From contig BFEA01000159.1 in the NCBI GenBank assembly GCA_003427395.1, positions 2,101,358 to 2,153,262 on the forward strand: a DNA stretch of 51,905 nucleotides, given 5' to 3'. The notes beneath the pieces are model-generated. The model was not told the DNA's origin. It saw only the letters and a program-made list of their open reading frames with translations, and ran no database searches. Of the stretch, positions 11,537 to 23,000 are shown piece by piece; positions within the stretch are counted from its first letter, which is position 1; every line of letters begins with the position of its first letter. The position numbers were made by a program, and so were the translations under genes. Source of the DNA: Chara braunii (lineage: Eukaryota; Streptophyta; Charophyceae; Charales; Characeae).

Positions 11537-12597
11537 CAATGGGTGGTTGAACCAGAATCAATATCCGAAGTTCCCTCTTACTGCCAGTACAGCAACAGGT
11601 CCACCATAGCCATGGCTTCCCTCCTTCTTCCTCCTCTCACGTGCCAAGACTATGACGGACTACTAAGGGCTCTCAGACTGCCCTCCTGTGCGAAGGGCAA
11701 CACAAAGCAACTCTGTTCGCTACTCATCAGGCCGCCATGCGTGACTCTGCCTCGAGCTTCCTTGATGCGGCACTACCCCAACTGGGGCCTTCCAGATGCA
11801 GTGCCTAGCAAGGTGATGAAGATGGTGTCCACCATAGCCAGGTAGGTACCTCGCCACTCTCCTCTGTTGCCCCCTTCTTCCTCCTTCTCAAGTGGGGCTG
11901 CTTGCCGTAGCCAGGCTAAGTGCTCAGCTCCTCTTAGTCCTCCCAGGCAGCGCTCTGAGTCCAGCGCTTCACCCAAGCAGTATGTCGCCCAACCTTGCAC
12001 ACCGCAAATGAGGAGGAGCTAAGATATAGCGGCCTACTTGCCTCTTGGGCAGTGAATTCCTAGGCTGCGCAGCCTCCCAACACCCGGTACCTCCTCCCTT
12101 TCAGAGGGAAACATCATTGCAGGCTCTGATATCGTCCGTACAGGCCCTGGACTCACCCACCTCTAGCCTACCGCTACCGGGCCTCTAAAAATGTCAACTT
12201 TTTTTTTTTGTCTTGTTCTGCTCGGCCTCGAGTACCCAGCACTTCTACCGTTACTTGAGTGGTAACGGCCTACCTGCTACTTGAGTGTTTTTCCCGCCGC
12301 TCTCAGTGTCGCGGGCCTACCCCTGCCACTTGAGTGTTTTTCCCGCTGCAGCCCTCAAAGTCACGACCACAGGTAAGTACTGGCCCTGCAGGGCCTCCAA
12401 ACGAACAAGTGTCCTTGCGGGTCACACACACACTCAGGCCGACAAGCACTCAGACAGGCATGCAGACCAGCAGGCACGCACACACACAGACTTAGAAAAC
12501 TCAGCAGAATGCGGGAATCTCAGCGAGGCATACAATCCAGCGCTGAAACCCAGAAATCAGCAGTGTTCTCAGTCTGTGTTTTGGCGGGTCATTACAT
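11537..12597 (-). repeat. LTR-like repeat B, right arm of the inverted repeat
   Basis: This is the reverse complement of the left arm. Its outer end reads, on the minus strand, TGTAATGACCCGCC (12584-12597). Its inner end is GGTTCAACCACCCA. It carries an extra local duplication of a CACTCAAGT / GGGAAAAACA segment near 12250-12350. The arms are clearly diverged, so this is not a recent palindrome. Transcripts crossing both arms could fold into long double-stranded RNA. Confidence 0.75.
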
Positions 12598-12635
12598 ATG
12601 CAATCTTTTGCTGTCAAGATAGATAAACTGTCCAG

Positions 12636-12928
12636 ATGATGCGAGGATTGTATTTGCAGACAAGTGGTTTAAAGCACATATAGAAGATGGAATGAAGGTT
12701 ATCAAAAAGCCTGCGTTGCTCGAGGAGTTTGCATGGATGACAGACGTCGAAAAGTGCGACCTATTGTTCCGTGAGGTTTATAGCTATAGTCTAAATGCAA
12801 CAAGATCGGGCTATAGTTGTATCACCCTATTTTGGATGTTTGAGGACAATGATGGCACTTGGTACGTGCACACATGCTTCAACTCTAAGTACCATAAAGG
12901 AGCACAGCGACAATTTGCAGAAGAGTAA
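12636..12928 (+). CDS. Small ORF of unknown function
   Basis: An open frame of about 97 codons ends in TAA at 12926-12928. The first ATG is at 12692, which would give 78 residues, but the frame stays open upstream to about 12636, so it may be an exon or the tail of a longer protein. Composition is protein-like, with many aromatic and charged residues (for example FADKWFKAH and WYVHTCFNSKYHKG), and it is not a repeat translation. I recognise no domain. It lies 40 bases outside the right inverted-repeat arm, with no obvious promoter. It could be an exon of a host gene or part of an unknown element. Confidence 0.4.
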
Positions 12929-13014
12929 AGCACTTGAAAGGCTTTCCACGATTCAGACCCCAAATTCGGATCTCAGGGTCAGATGCCCAGGCCAAGAAAA
13001 GGCCGAGTTCGTCA

Positions 13015-13310
13015 AACTCGGAAAAGTCACAATCGGGTATCTCAGCAGTCTGGTCCAACAGGCACCCAGCAAACAGTCACATCTCATAATAAAAGTCATT
13101 CAGAAGAGTCACATTCACGAGGGCAGAATCACCAAGCAAGAGTCATGTCTCAAGACAGGAGTCACGTTTCCTAGTGAAACACTGAAAAGTCATACTGAAG
13201 AGTCACATCCCACGAGTAAAAGGTAGTATCACAGGCAAAAGTCGTGACCCACAGGCCGAAGCCACTGTCCACAGTCAAAAGTCATGTTCACAAGTGAAAA
13301 GTCACGACTC
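13015..13310. repeat. Degenerate AGTCAY minisatellite
   Basis: About eleven copies of RAGTCAY or a close variant occur at roughly 15-40 base spacing, often as AAAAGTCAC or AGAGTCACATYYC. The repeat is degenerate and lacks a fixed period. It breaks up any reading frame downstream of the small ORF. Confidence 0.7.
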
Positions 13311-14120
13311 AAAGGCCCAAGCAGCAGCAGTCCAATGGAAATTCGGGAAGGTTCCAGGCCTTGACATTCAGAAGCAGACAGGCCGTGGGGATGTGGTACC
13401 GGAACCAGTCAGGACCCAAGAAACGGAGGCTGGCACGAGTTGAAGTGCAAACCAAGACTACAAAAGGACTGGCCAGCCTCACATTCAGTCAGATTGCTCA
13501 TTCGCAAGAAGTGTGGAAGTGCTGGTGCACTGGTGCGCTGAAGTGAGGAGCAGAGCGCTGAGGCCAGAGTGCTGCACTAAGTGAGGGAGAGAGGAGAAGA
13601 TAGCGCAGGCAGGGAGAAGGCAGCCATAGCTGCGCCAGTGCAGAAGTGTTAGTGCTAGTTGTTAGAAGCAGACTCCAGAGGGGTTAGTAGAGTTGACAAT
13701 GGGTGTATTCAGAGTAGATCATGAAGTAGTAGATAGTGAGTGTGAATGCATGAACGGAGAGAAGACACAGTGAGGTCATAGCTAGGGAGAAGACCAGCAA
13801 GGTGGAGAGATACATAAGAGGGAAGAGCAGAGGGAAAGAGATACTTACCTGAGAGTTTATGCTGATTATTGGTTACCTATTGGCACGCGCTGATGAGCGC
13901 TGGTGACTTGAACTCTTATTGCTCTTGTAATACTTTCTGGAAAAGATAAGCTGCACTACCTGGTCTTCATCTCTCTGGTCCCCAGTGTGAATTTCGTGTG
14001 AACTCATACATGCATGATGCATGTGGTGTGAATATGTGCACTCGCTGGTGTTGAACTAGGAGGTTCATTGCACACTCCGCTACTTATTTGTACTGCTACA
14101 AAAACAAAAAAACTGTTCAT
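13310..14120. other. No gene seen
   Basis: No recognisable coding sequence. The stretch is purine-rich at 13550-13860. A perfect 8-base palindrome with a one-base centre, ACATGCATgATGCATGT, lies at 14008-14024. A-rich CTACAAAAACAAAAAAAC sits just before the U6 insertion site at about 14093-14112. Confidence 0.5.
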
Positions 14121-14121
14121 G

Positions 14122-14131
14122 GGAAATTGCT
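14122..14131. repeat. Target-site duplication, left copy (U6 insertion)
   Basis: GGAAATTGCT at 14122-14131 recurs exactly at 14246-14255, immediately after the A-tract that ends the U6 copy. Confidence 0.85.
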
Positions 14132-14229
14132 TTGGGACATCTGTTAAAATTTGAACGATACAGAGAAGAAAGATTAGCATGGCCCCTGCGCAAGGATGAC
14201 ATGCATAAATCGAGAAATGGTCCAAATTA
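14126..14229 (+). pseudogene. U6: U6 spliceosomal RNA retropseudogene
   Basis: From GGGACATC to GGTCCAAATT the sequence follows plant U6 snRNA base for base with few changes. It includes the ACAGAGA box (14160-14166) that pairs with the 5' splice site, the AGC triad (14176-14178) and the internal stem-loop with CCCCTGCGCAAGG. Several features make it a retrocopy. The 5' stem is truncated, and four extra bases sit just after ACAGAGA. The 3' end is AGCAGC plus eleven A instead of the pol III T-run. It is flanked by a perfect 10-bp duplication and lacks the USE and TATA elements of plant U6 promoters. It is presumably silent. Confidence 0.93.
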
Positions 14230-14245
14230 GCAGCAAAAAAAAAAA

Positions 14246-14255
14246 GGAAATTGCT
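14246..14255. repeat. Target-site duplication, right copy (U6 insertion)
   Basis: Exact repeat of the bases at 14122-14131. Together with the A-tract (14235-14245) it marks LINE-type target-primed insertion. Confidence 0.85.
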
Positions 14256-14339
14256 GAGGGGAGACATTTTTCCACACTGCGCAGATCTTCTGCCAGAATG
14301 TGCATGCGTGCTGACATTCCACAAAGCAATGTGATACTG

Positions 14340-14548
14340 ATTCCTTTAGGTACTTCTCTCACTCCTCTTATCCTACTCGTACTTCTCTTACTCCTACTAC
14401 GCGTCCTCCTATTGCTACTACTACTACCCACTGCTAATACTTCTACCACTCCTCTTATCACTCCTACTCCTGTTGCTACTACTACTTCTGCTACTGCTAC
14501 AGCTCCTACTGCTACTACTGGTAATGCTGCTACAACTCGCACTGCTAC
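14340..14548. repeat. Degenerate TAC/CTC trinucleotide array, cut by the N gap
   Basis: A run of CTACTACTA, ACTCCT and CTACTGCTAC words resembles the large arrays at 4905-8205 and 27686-28500. It ends in the assembly gap, so its true length is unknown. It lies directly beyond the 3' end of LINE-B. Confidence 0.85.
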
Positions 14549-14698
14549 NNNNNNNNNNNNNNNNNNNNNNNNNNNNNNNNNNNNNNNNNNNNNNNNNNNN
14601 NNNNNNNNNNNNNNNNNNNNNNNNNNNNNNNNNNNNNNNNNNNNNNNNNNNNNNNNNNNNNNNNNNNNNNNNNNNNNNNNNNNNNNNNNNNNNNNNNN
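14549..14698. other. Assembly gap (150 N)
   Basis: A run of 150 N. It separates the trinucleotide array from the LINE-B 3' end and hides the 3' junction of that element. Confidence 1.
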
Positions 14699-14798
14699 GC
14701 ATCAGTCCGGTTCCTATTCCACTGGCAAGTCAATATAAAAAATTACAACAAGTACTTTCACTCACGCTTCCTTCCGTCTGGCCGAAGTACCCCTGGAC

Positions 14799-14835
14799 AG
14801 CATTGATTGCTCCACCTCAGTGGAGGATTGACTGC
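14799..14835 (-). promoter_or_regulatory. LINE-B 3'UTR stem-loop plus AATCAATGC motif, copy 2
   Basis: In the sense direction: TCAATCC, a six-base-pair hairpin CTCCAC-TGAG-GTGGAG, then CAATCAATGCTG. It lies roughly 100 bases from the visible 3' end of LINE-B. The hairpin bases differ from the other copies while pairing is kept. Confidence 0.7.
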
Positions 14836-14839
14836 CAGC

Positions 14840-15640
14840 TTGCCCATCCTCTCTCTTTCCTCTCAGACCTGACAAATAGGTCTGCCAGATTTCATCGCTA
14901 AATCCTAGAAAGAGTCCCTCTATTGAGATCATCCACCCGATCCCTTCCCGTTCCACCTATTTTTTTTTTTTTCCTAAGCAACCATTAAACCCTGAACCCT
15001 AAACCATCGTCCTTCTTAACTGCACCCCGATATAACATTCCCATTCAAGGATCGCCTTCCTCGTTGTTCCGGGACTCTTTGCTTTGACCCTTTTACTTCC
15101 CTTGTTCACCTGCGTTACCAGCTTGCATCCTGTTCCCCTCCACTGTAGATCACGAGCAGAGACCCGAAAGCCGAGCTGACTCAGTTCGATTCTGAATCGA
15201 GAGTTCCGCTCCTTGATACTATGCTTTGCTGTTCCAGATTTCTTCTTGAAACAGGGTTGTTCCACTCCTACCTCCAGATGGAATCATTCCTCATCTCAGT
15301 GGCCCTCTCCCCTGCCCACCATGACTTGATGAGCTTGTCTCTAGCCTTCTTCCGCTGCTCTTCGTCGTCTGTCCCTTTTCTCTTGATCTTCTTCCATCTG
15401 CATAGACTTTCTGCCTGTAACAAATCCTTAGTCTCTGCCCAGAGTCTCTCCCGTGCGCTTACAGCCTCCTCAATCGTTCTGCTGCATCTTACCTTCCATA
15501 TGTCTCCAGGGAGGTCTTACTGGTGAACACAAACCAGATCCTTTAATGTTTCCGAGGCCACTTAGAGATGACAATCAAAGGAGAAGCTAATTTTCCTCTC
15601 TTTCCTTTAGCCCTCCTCCCTTTTTGTTCCCTGATATCCT
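14840..15640 (-). other. LINE-B 3'UTR
   Basis: This non-coding stretch lies between the ORF2 stop and the stem-loop motif. A T-run at 14959-14972 (A-run in the sense strand) and telomere-like words ATTAAACCCTGAACCCTAAACC at about 14983-15004 are present. Similar CCCTAAA words are far more numerous in the LINE-C 3'UTR. No protein is recognisable. Confidence 0.6.
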
Positions 15641-18600
15641 CATCCCTCCTCTCTCCATTTGAAGCAAAGTTGTACGCCTCTGGGCTCTGCTACTTTCCCC
15701 TGACCCAAAGTATTCTGTTTAAATTTTTTGATTATTTCCTCCTCTTGCCCAGGTTGTTGTCTAGCTTGCTGTCTCACCCTTTTCCNCTGTGCGTTGAGAT
15801 GTGATTCAACTGTATTGAGGAGCTGCTCTCTAGCTTCCTCCCTATGAGTTAGTGTTCCTTCCATAGTTGCCTGACATCTCCTTTTCCAAATGGTCCACAG
15901 TTCATATTGTCTCAGCAGTTGAAAGATGTGCCTCTGGTAGGGTTGCCATCCTTTGGGAACCCCGGCCCCCAAAAGCATGGTAATCTTTGACTCTGGAAAG
16001 GCTATCGTCACTACCTGTTTCCAGACCCCCCTAACTTGTTCCCACATTTCTTCTGCCTCCTTACATTCCAGCAGACAATGCACCAAAGTTTCCGGAAGCC
16101 CTTCTTGGCACACCCTGCAAAGCTCCGCTTCCTCATTTCTCTGAATGTGACTTCTTCTTTCGTTGAGCCACACATTCACTGGTAGTGCCACGTGCGCTAT
16201 TAGCCATTGCATACTTCTAACCTGACCCAGTCTGATAGATAGGATGCTAGACCACGGTATATCAGGCATTAAGCTCCTGGGGATCCCTACTTTCTTCTCC
16301 CAGCGTTTGGTCAGAGTGTGTCCCATGGACCTGGATCTGTTCCTCAGTCTATACCCCATTTTTGTGGTATATTGGAGAATGTTGACTCTTCTTGCTACTC
16401 TTGACTGTCCATCTCTAATGTTCCAGGCCCATTCTCCAGGATCGACCTCTAGATCCTCGATTGGTACTGTTGAACTGTATACTGTATACTCATCCATCTC
16501 TATCACTCTTACCTTTTGTAACCCTTGTTTTAGAATATACAATGGTGCTTTGGAGGACTTGTCCAGTTGGGAAGTGGTACTGCTCGGCTGTATTATGTCG
16601 TATTTATCAGCTACTAGCCATTCATTCCTATCTTTGTCCGTGTCCCACACCCTGAAGACCTGTTTAGGTTCCGGATCATCCTCCCATGTGGCCCAATCCC
16701 CCTCTCGCCATTGTTTTCCCTCTCTCAGCAATAGTACCCAGGTTGGGTGTATGGAGTCTGTGACTATTCTCAGATTGTCCTGAAGATTGTGGCACCCCTT
16801 CAATGCTCTCCTCAGTTAACCTGCTGTTTTCCACCGCTTGTTCTCATCATCCCAAATATGTTTGATCTGCCATATCCCATGCTCCACCCATCTGCCCCAT
16901 CTCGAATCCTTGCTCGTAAGTGTTAGCGGTTTTCCGCCGCCGTCCCTAATGCTAATACTGCAGAAAATCGGTTGTCTTAATACCTCCTCCCTTGTAGTAG
17001 GATCTCTGACCCTTGCTGGGAAGACCTCCTTCCACAGCTGTATTAGTTGTAGCCAATAAGAGGGGTTTCTAGCCCTCCCACCTTGTGCATCCCTATTCTC
17101 CTTCCTATAGCCCACTTTAGCCCATGATAACCTGGGCTGTGAGATTAGCTTGACCACCCATTTTGTTTGCAAAGCCTTCAGCTATAGACTTGGGTCTAGG
17201 ATGCCTAGGCCACCTTGACCCTTGGCTCTGGTTACCGTTTTCCATGCCACCTTGGTTATGAAATGTTCCTTGTTGTGGTTCGCTGTCCACAAAAAGGCTG
17301 CTGCCTTTCTCCTAAGCTGGGTCGACGTGGCCTTGGGGGGAGTCCAAATTGACCCCGCGTACCACATCATGGACAAGACTAATGCTCAAGATCAGTGCTC
17401 TTCAGTATATTGAGGTGTACACTGTCGACCAAGCCCCGAACTTTACTAACATCTTGGCCATTATGTCTGCCGCCATCGACTGGTGCGTCCCCTCTTCTGT
17501 TATTTTGATCCCAAGGTATCGGAGCGGTTGTTGTGGTGACATCCATTGAAACCCCTCCGGGCTAGTGACCGGTATCTGATTCTCTTGGTCTAGCTCTGCC
17601 ATCCACCAGCCCACTATTTTGTGCCAATTGATTTTCATTTCTGAAGCCAGCTGGAAGGCTTCCATAGCTCTTGTTAACGCCTGGAAAGAGGAGTCTGCTG
17701 CCCTGATTAAGACTGTCAAATCATCCGCGAACAATATCGTCATGGGGATTACCACCTTGTGTCCTTGCTGGTCTGGTGGAGCTGTTAGTCTTTCTATTGA
17801 GGGGTCCTTTCTCATAAAGGAGGCTATTGCCTCCATTATGAAGAGAAAGATATGAGCAGCTAAAGGGTCCCCTTGCCTAACCGGCCTTGACAAAGGGTAG
17901 GTCGAGGATAAGTGACCATTTATCTATACTTGTCCTTGTGCATTGTTGTATAAACCCTGATCCACTTCCTAAAATTCGGCCCTACCCCCATCTTTTCCAT
18001 GCACAACTGCAGGAAAGGCCAACTGACCTGATCGTAAGTTTTTTCAAAGTCGAAGAAAAGAATGGCGGCATTGATTCTCTTATCCCTTATGTACCGGACC
18101 GATTCTGTTAGGCACATGACATTGTCCAAAATAAATCTACCCGGTATGAATCCTGTTTGATCCAGATGGAAACATCCTGCCGTGATTTTGGATAAGTGAT
18201 TAGCTAGCGCCTTGGCTACTATTTTGTGAGTGAGAGTCAACAAGGTTATTGGTCTATAATTTCGGATGTTCGTTGGGCTCCCTTTCTTGTAAAGCAGCGT
18301 GACTATCCCAGTTGCGGGCTCGCTTCCTATACCCTCTTCCTGCCATGCTTGTTCAAGATAGGACACGTATTCCTCGCCCAAAATTGGCCAAAATTCTAGT
18401 CAGAATTCTCTAGTCAATCCGTCTTTGCCCGGGGTTTTATTTGGGGTCATCGTTTTTAGAGCCTCCCATAACTCCTCCTGTGATAAGGATTCGTCCAGCA
18501 TGTCCGCGTGCTTACGTGAAATTGTGTTCTGGAGATAGTTCAGAAACTTTGATCTCGCCTCCTCAACTCTAGGCTTAGAGACCTGGTTTTCCACTAATGT

Positions 18601-19979
18601 ATATAGTTTACTATAGAAGTCGAAAGCCACCCTTAACAACCCTTCCTTGTCGGATGTAGGCCCCCTCTTCCCTTCTAGGCTCTCTATGAGATTGTTCCTA
18701 CCCCTAGTCTTGATTTTTTGGAAGAAGAATTTGGTCATTCTCTCCCCTCCCTCCAATTCTTTGATTCTAGCTCTCATTCTTAAGCCTTTCATTCTCCAGC
18801 GTTGCCAATCCGCCATCTCACCTCTTGCCGACTCTAGTACTCTTTCATACATTTCATCCCCAGGCCGAAGAATAGTATTGCTCTCTGTTATTTCTATTGC
18901 TAGTGTTAGTTCTTTCTCTCTTTCCTTCCTCTTTGTCGCGAGCCTCCTAGACACTATAGCAGTAACCTTAGACAGTGATGTTAGCAGTTGTGGGAATGAG
19001 TGTGTGTCCGGATTATGTTTTTGACACAATTGTAAGACCGCCTGTCTTATTTTCTTGGTTTTTAGGAGGGAGTTATTGATTTTGTAAGACCCCTTACCCC
19101 TGTTGATTTGTTTATCTGATGTCAAACTCAGAAGGATAGGTTTGTGGTCCAAACCCACGTCGTACGGTAGGCTACCTATGGTTACTGAATCCAACATGCC
19201 CGTTATGCCTGGAGATGTTAAGAAATAGTCTATGCTAGAAGCCGACACATGTTGGCTACGATTTCTCTTACGGTAGGTGAAACGTCTCTCGTCCGGGAAG
19301 AGTAACCTATAGGGGTCTATAAGCTCTAAATTCGTCATTAGCCCATGAATCGGTTGTGACTCTTCGGTCCAGCCTTCCTCTTCCGATCTAAAGCCCCCTG
19401 AAATTTTATCTAGGCTAGGATTCAGGGTGGCATTCCTGTCTCCTGCTAAGATCAGGTGTCTATTCCCATCCAAAAGTTCCTTGAGCCTCTCGATCATATC
19501 TAATCTTTGTTGATAACCGTTTGGGCAGTAAACCAACAGCAGCGTGTAGGGTTCCTCATGCAGCTCGAAGTCAATCTTGACCCATCTTCCCTCATCCTCA
19601 TCCACCCTTGTTTCTGTGATGATAATCTTGTCTGCCGCTTTCGTCCTTTTGTTCTGTAGTATAACCACTCCCGCGGAGTGGTTGTATGTTGCTGGGGCCC
19701 ACCATGTTGCTTTAACTCTTTGCGGTTTCTTCTCTATCTGGTACTTCGCTGGTGGCCTACAAATTCATGTAGGTGTGTTTCCTGCAAGCACAAGAAATCC
19801 GGTGGAGACAAGGAGAACCACTCTGAGTAATTAACTATATTTTGCCACTTGTCTCCATTCTCTAAAATCCCGACTAAGCCATTCACATTCCATGACACTA
19901 TTTTGAGTTTTGGTAGACCCGTACCCCTCTCAAACCTTCTTCTCTGCTTTCTTGGTCTTTCTAACTCTCCTCTCTCCAT
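15640..19979 (-). pseudogene. LINE-B ORF2: endonuclease, reverse transcriptase, zinc-binding tail
   Basis: The ATG at 19979 starts a frame of roughly 1,445 codons. The endonuclease begins KLKIVSWNVNGL. Later motifs are LAGDRNATL, SIDYFL and LDHKPIL, matching the metal-binding and SDH sites of AP-like endonucleases. RT motifs follow: NKTPGKDGLT, NIRNYRPITLL, QTGFIPGR, FFDFEKTYDQVSW, RPVRQGDPL and the catalytic ILFADDLTV (FADD at 17720-17731). The tail has CRVCQEG and HCLLECKE, a zf-RVT-like zinc site. Damage: a one-base loss near 19745, a TGA for probable Trp at 18400-18402, a frameshift near 17915, further breaks at 16810-17400, and one N in the tail. It would nick target DNA and copy the element RNA if intact. 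Confidence 0.9.
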
Positions 19980-20025
19980 GGGGTCTTCTCGTTAGAATGT
20001 GGACTTCTCGACTATCTTTCCATTT

Positions 20026-23000
20026 TCAAGTATCTTGCACGGTGAGCTTTAAGACTGTTGCAACCTCACTTACCCTCTTCTCGAAGAATTCTGGCTTCCA
20101 AGCGAATGCCTCCGTCCTCACAGCGACCGCTGTGCATCTCGCCACCCATTCCGCGCCTACCTGACCCCCCAGCAGCCCATAGGGGATGGTCTCCACCACC
20201 TGCCACGGCATCCAGATCAAACCCTCCCTGAGTTCGGACTCAGCCCCCATTTGAAGCAGCAGCGGTTCAAAATCAGTTGATGTCTCTTCCTCCCTTTCCT
20301 CCCCTATTGCCATCGGTTCCTCTTCTCCCTCTCGCAATAAGAACGCTCGAGCTGGAACCTCTCCCACTATTAAACTCTGAAGGTCCGGACCTGAGCACTA
20401 TTCAATCGGGGCCGTTAACAGCTGTAAGGATTGGTTGATTGCCACCTCCCAGTCCAAGTGACTTGCATTCCATCTACAGGGTAAGACCACTCTCCTCCTT
20501 GATCCATTCTTGATTTCCAGGCGGGCTGCAACTTCTATATCCTTCCAATGACCTTTTGCTATCTTTTGCACGCTCACTGTGTCATCCTCCAATTCTTTGT
20601 TCTCATCCTTGAGTAGGTTTACCTGCACAACCAAAATCACAGCTTGCTTTCTCAAGTCCTGCACCTCCTCCTCTTCTCTCTCTCTCCTCCCCTGATCCTC
20701 TTCCATTGCTGCACTGTCCATTGAATCGTTCCCACCTTTGGCTGTACTTCCTTGCTCCTCTGCCATTTGTGCTTTCCGTTTCTTACTGTCTCTCCTCCCT
20801 TCCTTGTTGTGGTAGGTCTTTGGCCATTGAAATAACTTCCCATACTCCTCCTGCTGTATGAGTATCTCGTTCCTTACTGTACAGGTCTTTCTTGCGTATT
20901 GGGATGCATAAAACTCATTGATTTCTCCTTCTCTCCTTAGCAGTTCAAACCTGTTTTCTGATGTGATGTCTTCCCCTGCTTGTGTGGCTTGTTGGAGGTT
21001 CCTCAAGTGTTTGTGGTGGGCCAATATGATTTCACATTCGATCGTCCTTCCCCATTCCAACTGCTTCACTTCTTTTACCCATCGGTCTCTTGTCCAGTCA
21101 TCCACATCTGAGTCTTCCTGATCTTCCTCCTCCTCTTCTTCTTCTTCCCCCCCTGAGGCTTCGCTTTCTTCTTCTGCTGAACTCTCCCTCTGGTCCTCTT
21201 CTGCCTGCAAAATCTATTGTACTGTCATGTTTTCAACATTTTGCATACCCCTCCTTCTCGCCCTTTCTCTTACCCTTTCTTCGTCTTCCAATGTAACATG
21301 GTCTTGGGCGCCCTGGGAACCGCTCTTGTCTTCCTCAAACTGTGAGGATCCAACTGAGTGGTCATTGTCTACCAAGTCCTTCTCTCTCTCCCCTGCTATG
21401 CCTGCCCCTTCTTCACCTGTTGTGCTTCCTTTTGAGGATGCATCATGTGAGCTTGAGTCTGATTCACTCTTCTTCCCCGATCTCCCTGCTGATTCCCCTT
21501 CCTCCTTCTCTGTAGTGTCCCCCCTTTCGGATTGAGTCTTTTGTCTCCTTTTCCCTTGCTGTGAATTACTTTCCTGAATGTTAGACCCGATATCCCCTCT
21601 TGCTTCTCCTTTCCTCTTTATGGAAGAAGATCCTCTCTCTGTTCCTGCCTTCCCTTCTTGCTCGCAGTCCATATTGTCTCCCTCACCCTCACCCATTTCT
21701 TTCGACCTCTCCTCCTTGCCACTTGTCTGGCCCTGCTGCTGCGCCCTGGCTTCTGCATTCTCCAAAAAAGTCAATTTTGCATTCTTCCCAACCTCATGCA
21801 GTTCCATCATGAGCTTCAATCTCTGCTCCACATCCTACATTACTTCCTCCTCCAACATGGGTCTGATAAGGAAACCCGTTTCCTTGTCCTCCATGCGTTT
21901 GGCTCCTAAGTGTCTCCATCTGCTGTCATAAGGAGGATAAATGTTTGGCTTAACTGTTGGCTCCCCTTTCATCACCCAGACCCACTTTGGGTTTTCCAGG
22001 TTGTCATCAAAGATCCAACCCCTGTACTGCGCTGCGTTTATGTACCATACTCCAGGTTTACTCTCACACTCCGATTGCTTCAATGCCATCCTTTTTCCCC
22101 CTGCTTCCCCTAAGCTCCCCTGTGGGCATGAATTACCCAGATGGCCTCTGCCTCTGCATTTGAAGTAGAAAGGATTAGTCTTGGATGAGATGAACACTGT
22201 GATTCTCTGTCCACTTTTCTTAAAAATCCACTGATCCGGGAATTTTGGCGGTGCCCCTGACGTTACTTCCAAACATGCCACTCTTGCGTCGTGATTCGGT
22301 GCCAGGAAGTCCAGGTTGGTCGGGAGCCATTCGATGATTGGGTTGTTTGGATACTCTGCTTTCAGCCTGCTTTGAACAAAGCTGTGCATCCCCTCCGACA
22401 GATTGTCGAACTGGACCCAGAAGTGACTTCTCAGCATGGATTGTCTATGTCTTGAAGCCTCCGCCTGTGGTGGTCTTGGCGGTTTCCAAGGTTGGATTGT
22501 AACCACCAATCCCTTGCATTTCAGTGATCCGATCGAAATCAGGTATTGTGCGTAAGTTGGATCAACGCAGACGATCATGACTGCAAACCTTCCCCTCCTG
22601 TGGTATGAAACCTCTGGTTCCTTCCCTGGGACGTCTTCCATGGCAATTAGCCTGTCCATCACCCATCTTCTCTTTTCATTCAGAGATAGCTCCCTACTCC
22701 GTCTTGAAAAGTTGAACAGCACTGCATGTTTCTCATACAGATCATTCAGGGACTGAATGTCCTCCTCTGGGTATTCCCAAACGTCCACTTCCTCCTCCTT
22801 TCCTCCCTCCCCCTTGATTACTTCCTTTGTCACTTTGATCTCCGCTTTAATCTGAGTTTTCTCCAACAGAAATTCCATTGCTTTTTGCCCCAAAGTTTGT
22901 GGCTTGGCGGATTCCATCTTCGAGTTCGTGCCAGACTATGATGGCGTCTGCCCTGAATGGTTCATTAACGTACTCCCTTGTCTGTTCGCAAAATCCCGCT

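Noticed and set aside
13015-13310. CRISPR-like array
   Set aside because: Units are short, degenerate and irregularly spaced. The surroundings are eukaryotic retroelements and no cas gene is present.
14126-14229. Functional U6 gene
   Set aside because: No upstream USE or TATA at the plant U6 spacing, no terminal T-run, 5' truncation and a four-base insertion.
20026-22917. TAG reassigned to glutamine in the host
   Set aside because: Other elements here also have TGA stops in place of sense codons. Decay by transitions explains all of them, and no intact host gene is available to test the code.
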